The notes beneath the pieces are model-generated. The model made no database searches. It was not told the DNA's origin and worked only from the letters and a program-made list of their open reading frames with translations. Below, one piece after another: positions 6,928-8,044 of a DNA stretch of 8,044 nt. The stretch spans positions 3,247-11,290 of the forward strand of contig PACM01000051.1 in the NCBI GenBank assembly GCA_002700125.1. The letters are read 5' to 3'. Position 1 is the first letter of the stretch, and each line of letters begins with the position of its first letter. Source of the DNA: Dehalococcoidia bacterium. Its GTDB lineage: Bacteria > Chloroflexota > Dehalococcoidia > Lucifugimonadales > Lucifugimonadaceae. The translations under genes were made by a program, and so were the position numbers.

Positions 6928-8044
6928 GAGATAATTTGAGTATATTAAAAGACAAGAAAATAGCTTTATGTGTAAGTGGAAGTATTTCTGCTTATAAATC
7001 AATTCATTTGGCAAGCCAATGGACACAAGCTGGAGCCTACGTTCAAGTTCTTATGACTGAGTCATCTAAACAGTTCATAGGAAAGGCAAGTTTTGAAGGA
7101 ATTACCCATAACAAGGTGATTGATTCGTTCTGGGAGAATACTTTAGATTCAAATATAGATCATTTGGATATAGCAAAAAACTCCGACGTTATAGTGGTAG
7201 CTCCTGCAACCGCTAACATTATCTCAAAAATAGCTCGAGGAATCTGCGACGATGTAATTTCAACGACTGTAATTGCAACTACTAAACCTGTTTTGATCGC
7301 ACCTGCAATGGATGGAAACATGTATGATCATTTCGCAATTCGAGAGAATATATCAAAATTAAAGAAAAATGGCGTTGTAATTTTAGAACCTGAAAATGGA
7401 TATCTTGCATCAGGAGTTTTCGGTAAAGGGAGATTGGCAGATTTGGAAAAGATATCTGAAAAATTAACCTCTCTTCTAACAAAAAAATATGACCTGAACA
7501 ATAAAAAAATTCTAGTATCGGCAGGCGGAACCAGAGAGCCTTTAGATGCCGTAAGGTTCATCGGAAATAGATCATCAGGAAAAATGGGACATGAGATAGC
7601 TGAAGCTGGGTTTCAAAGAGGAGCAGATATAACTTTAGTATCGTCTTCGGGGATCACAGCTAGTTCTGGTATTAAAAAAATAGATATTGAGACTGCACAA
7701 GAAATGAATGAAGAAATAATAAATAGGATAGATAATCAAGACTCTATCATAATGGCGGCTGCCGTTTCAGATTTTGCTCCAAAAAATATAGTAAATAAAA
7801 AAATAAAAAAGGAATTACTCATCAACTTAAATATAGAATTAGAAAAAACTCCTGACATACTAAGTAACATTAAAAATAAGAAATGTTTGAAAGTAGGATT
7901 TGCGGCTGAAACAGATAATCATATTGAAAATGGCATGAATAAATTGAAATCCAAGGGGTTGGATCTTATCGTAATCAACGATGTCTCAGATCATAGAATA
8001 GGATTTGATTCTGATTATAATAAGGTAAATATTCTAAATAAAGA
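6924..8044 (+). CDS. coaBC: Bifunctional phosphopantothenoylcysteine decarboxylase / phosphopantothenate-cysteine ligase, C-terminus cut by window edge
   Basis: CoaBC (Dfp) joins cysteine to 4'-phosphopantothenate using CTP (CoaB) and then decarboxylates the product to 4'-phosphopantetheine with FMN (CoaC). The frame is open from 6924 to the window end, giving 373 residues of an expected 400 or so. The CoaC half (about 8-185) shows CVSGSISAYKS, the catalytic-type H80 in IDHLDIAK, APATANIISKIA (93-104), APAMDGNMY (126-134) and GYLASGVFGKGR (159-170). The CoaB half has SAGGTREPLDAVRFIGNRSSGKMG (199-222; N215), AAAVSDFAP (278-286), the KKIKK lysines (292-296), GFAAET (325-330) and IVINDV. Two CoaC positions differ from E. 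coli: D130 for Asn and S163 for Cys. The ATG overlaps the coaX stop (ATGA). A TTG at 6936, five bases after GAGAG, is an alternative start four codons later. Confidence 0.95.
   Translation, partial: MRDNLSILKDKKIALCVSGSISAYKSIHLASQWTQAGAYVQVLMTESSKQFIGKASFEGITHNKVIDSFWENTLDSNIDHLDIAKNSDVIVVAPATANIISKIARGICDDVISTTVIATTKPVLIAPAMDGNMYDHFAIRENISKLKKNGVVILEPENGYLASGVFGKGRLADLEKISEKLTSLLTKKYDLNNKKILVSAGGTREPLDAVRFIGNRSSGKMGHEIAEAGFQRGADITLVSSSGITASSGIKKIDIETAQEMNEEIINRIDNQDSIIMAAAVSDFAPKNIVNKKIKKELLINLNIELEKTPDILSNIKNKKCLKVGFAAETDNHIENGMNKLKSKGLDLIVINDVSDHRIGFDSDYNKVNILNK

Noticed and set aside
7282..7561. Two overlapping minus-strand open frames within coaBC.
   Set aside because: They lie opposite conserved CoaC and CoaB motifs and show no family resemblance or translation signals.

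Overview
The window is AT-rich (I estimate about 36% G+C by eye) and fully packed with bacterial housekeeping metabolism. No tRNA, rRNA, CRISPR array or mobile element is visible, and no gene-free stretch exceeds about 70 bases. The source looks like a streamlined, low-GC free-living bacterium. The ThyX-like N-terminus at the left edge, the LASG and PAMD variants in CoaBC and the tight gene packing make me think of a marine Chloroflexota (SAR202/Dehalococcoidia-like) lineage. That is only an inference from remembered sequence style, not from a marker gene.

Layout: two divergent gene blocks leave a short control region at about 4204-4264. The leftward block (minus strand) reads folD, pdhA (E1 alpha), pdhB (E1 beta), pdhC (E2), then the first codons of a ThyX-family gene that runs off the left edge. 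The rightward block (plus strand) reads acpS, nnr, coaX, coaBC, with coaBC running off the right edge. Genes are joined by TAATG or ATGA overlaps, or by gaps of 6-16 bases, except for a 66-base gap between folD and pdhA.

Function: the rightward block is a coenzyme A and cofactor-repair set. CoaX phosphorylates pantothenate, CoaBC converts the product to phosphopantetheine, AcpS uses finished CoA to activate acyl carrier protein, and Nnr repairs hydrated NAD(P)H. The leftward block consumes CoA and NAD: a three-gene 2-oxoacid (most likely pyruvate) dehydrogenase makes acetyl-CoA, flanked by two folate-linked genes, folD and the putative thyX. The E3 (lipoamide dehydrogenase) subunit is not in the window.

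I did not find a clearly new biological system. The points most worth a second look are the symmetrical AT box between the divergent blocks, departures from consensus in the Nnr and CoaBC active-site motifs, the ThyX-like gene fragment with a forced TTG start, and the general lack of Shine-Dalgarno sequences.
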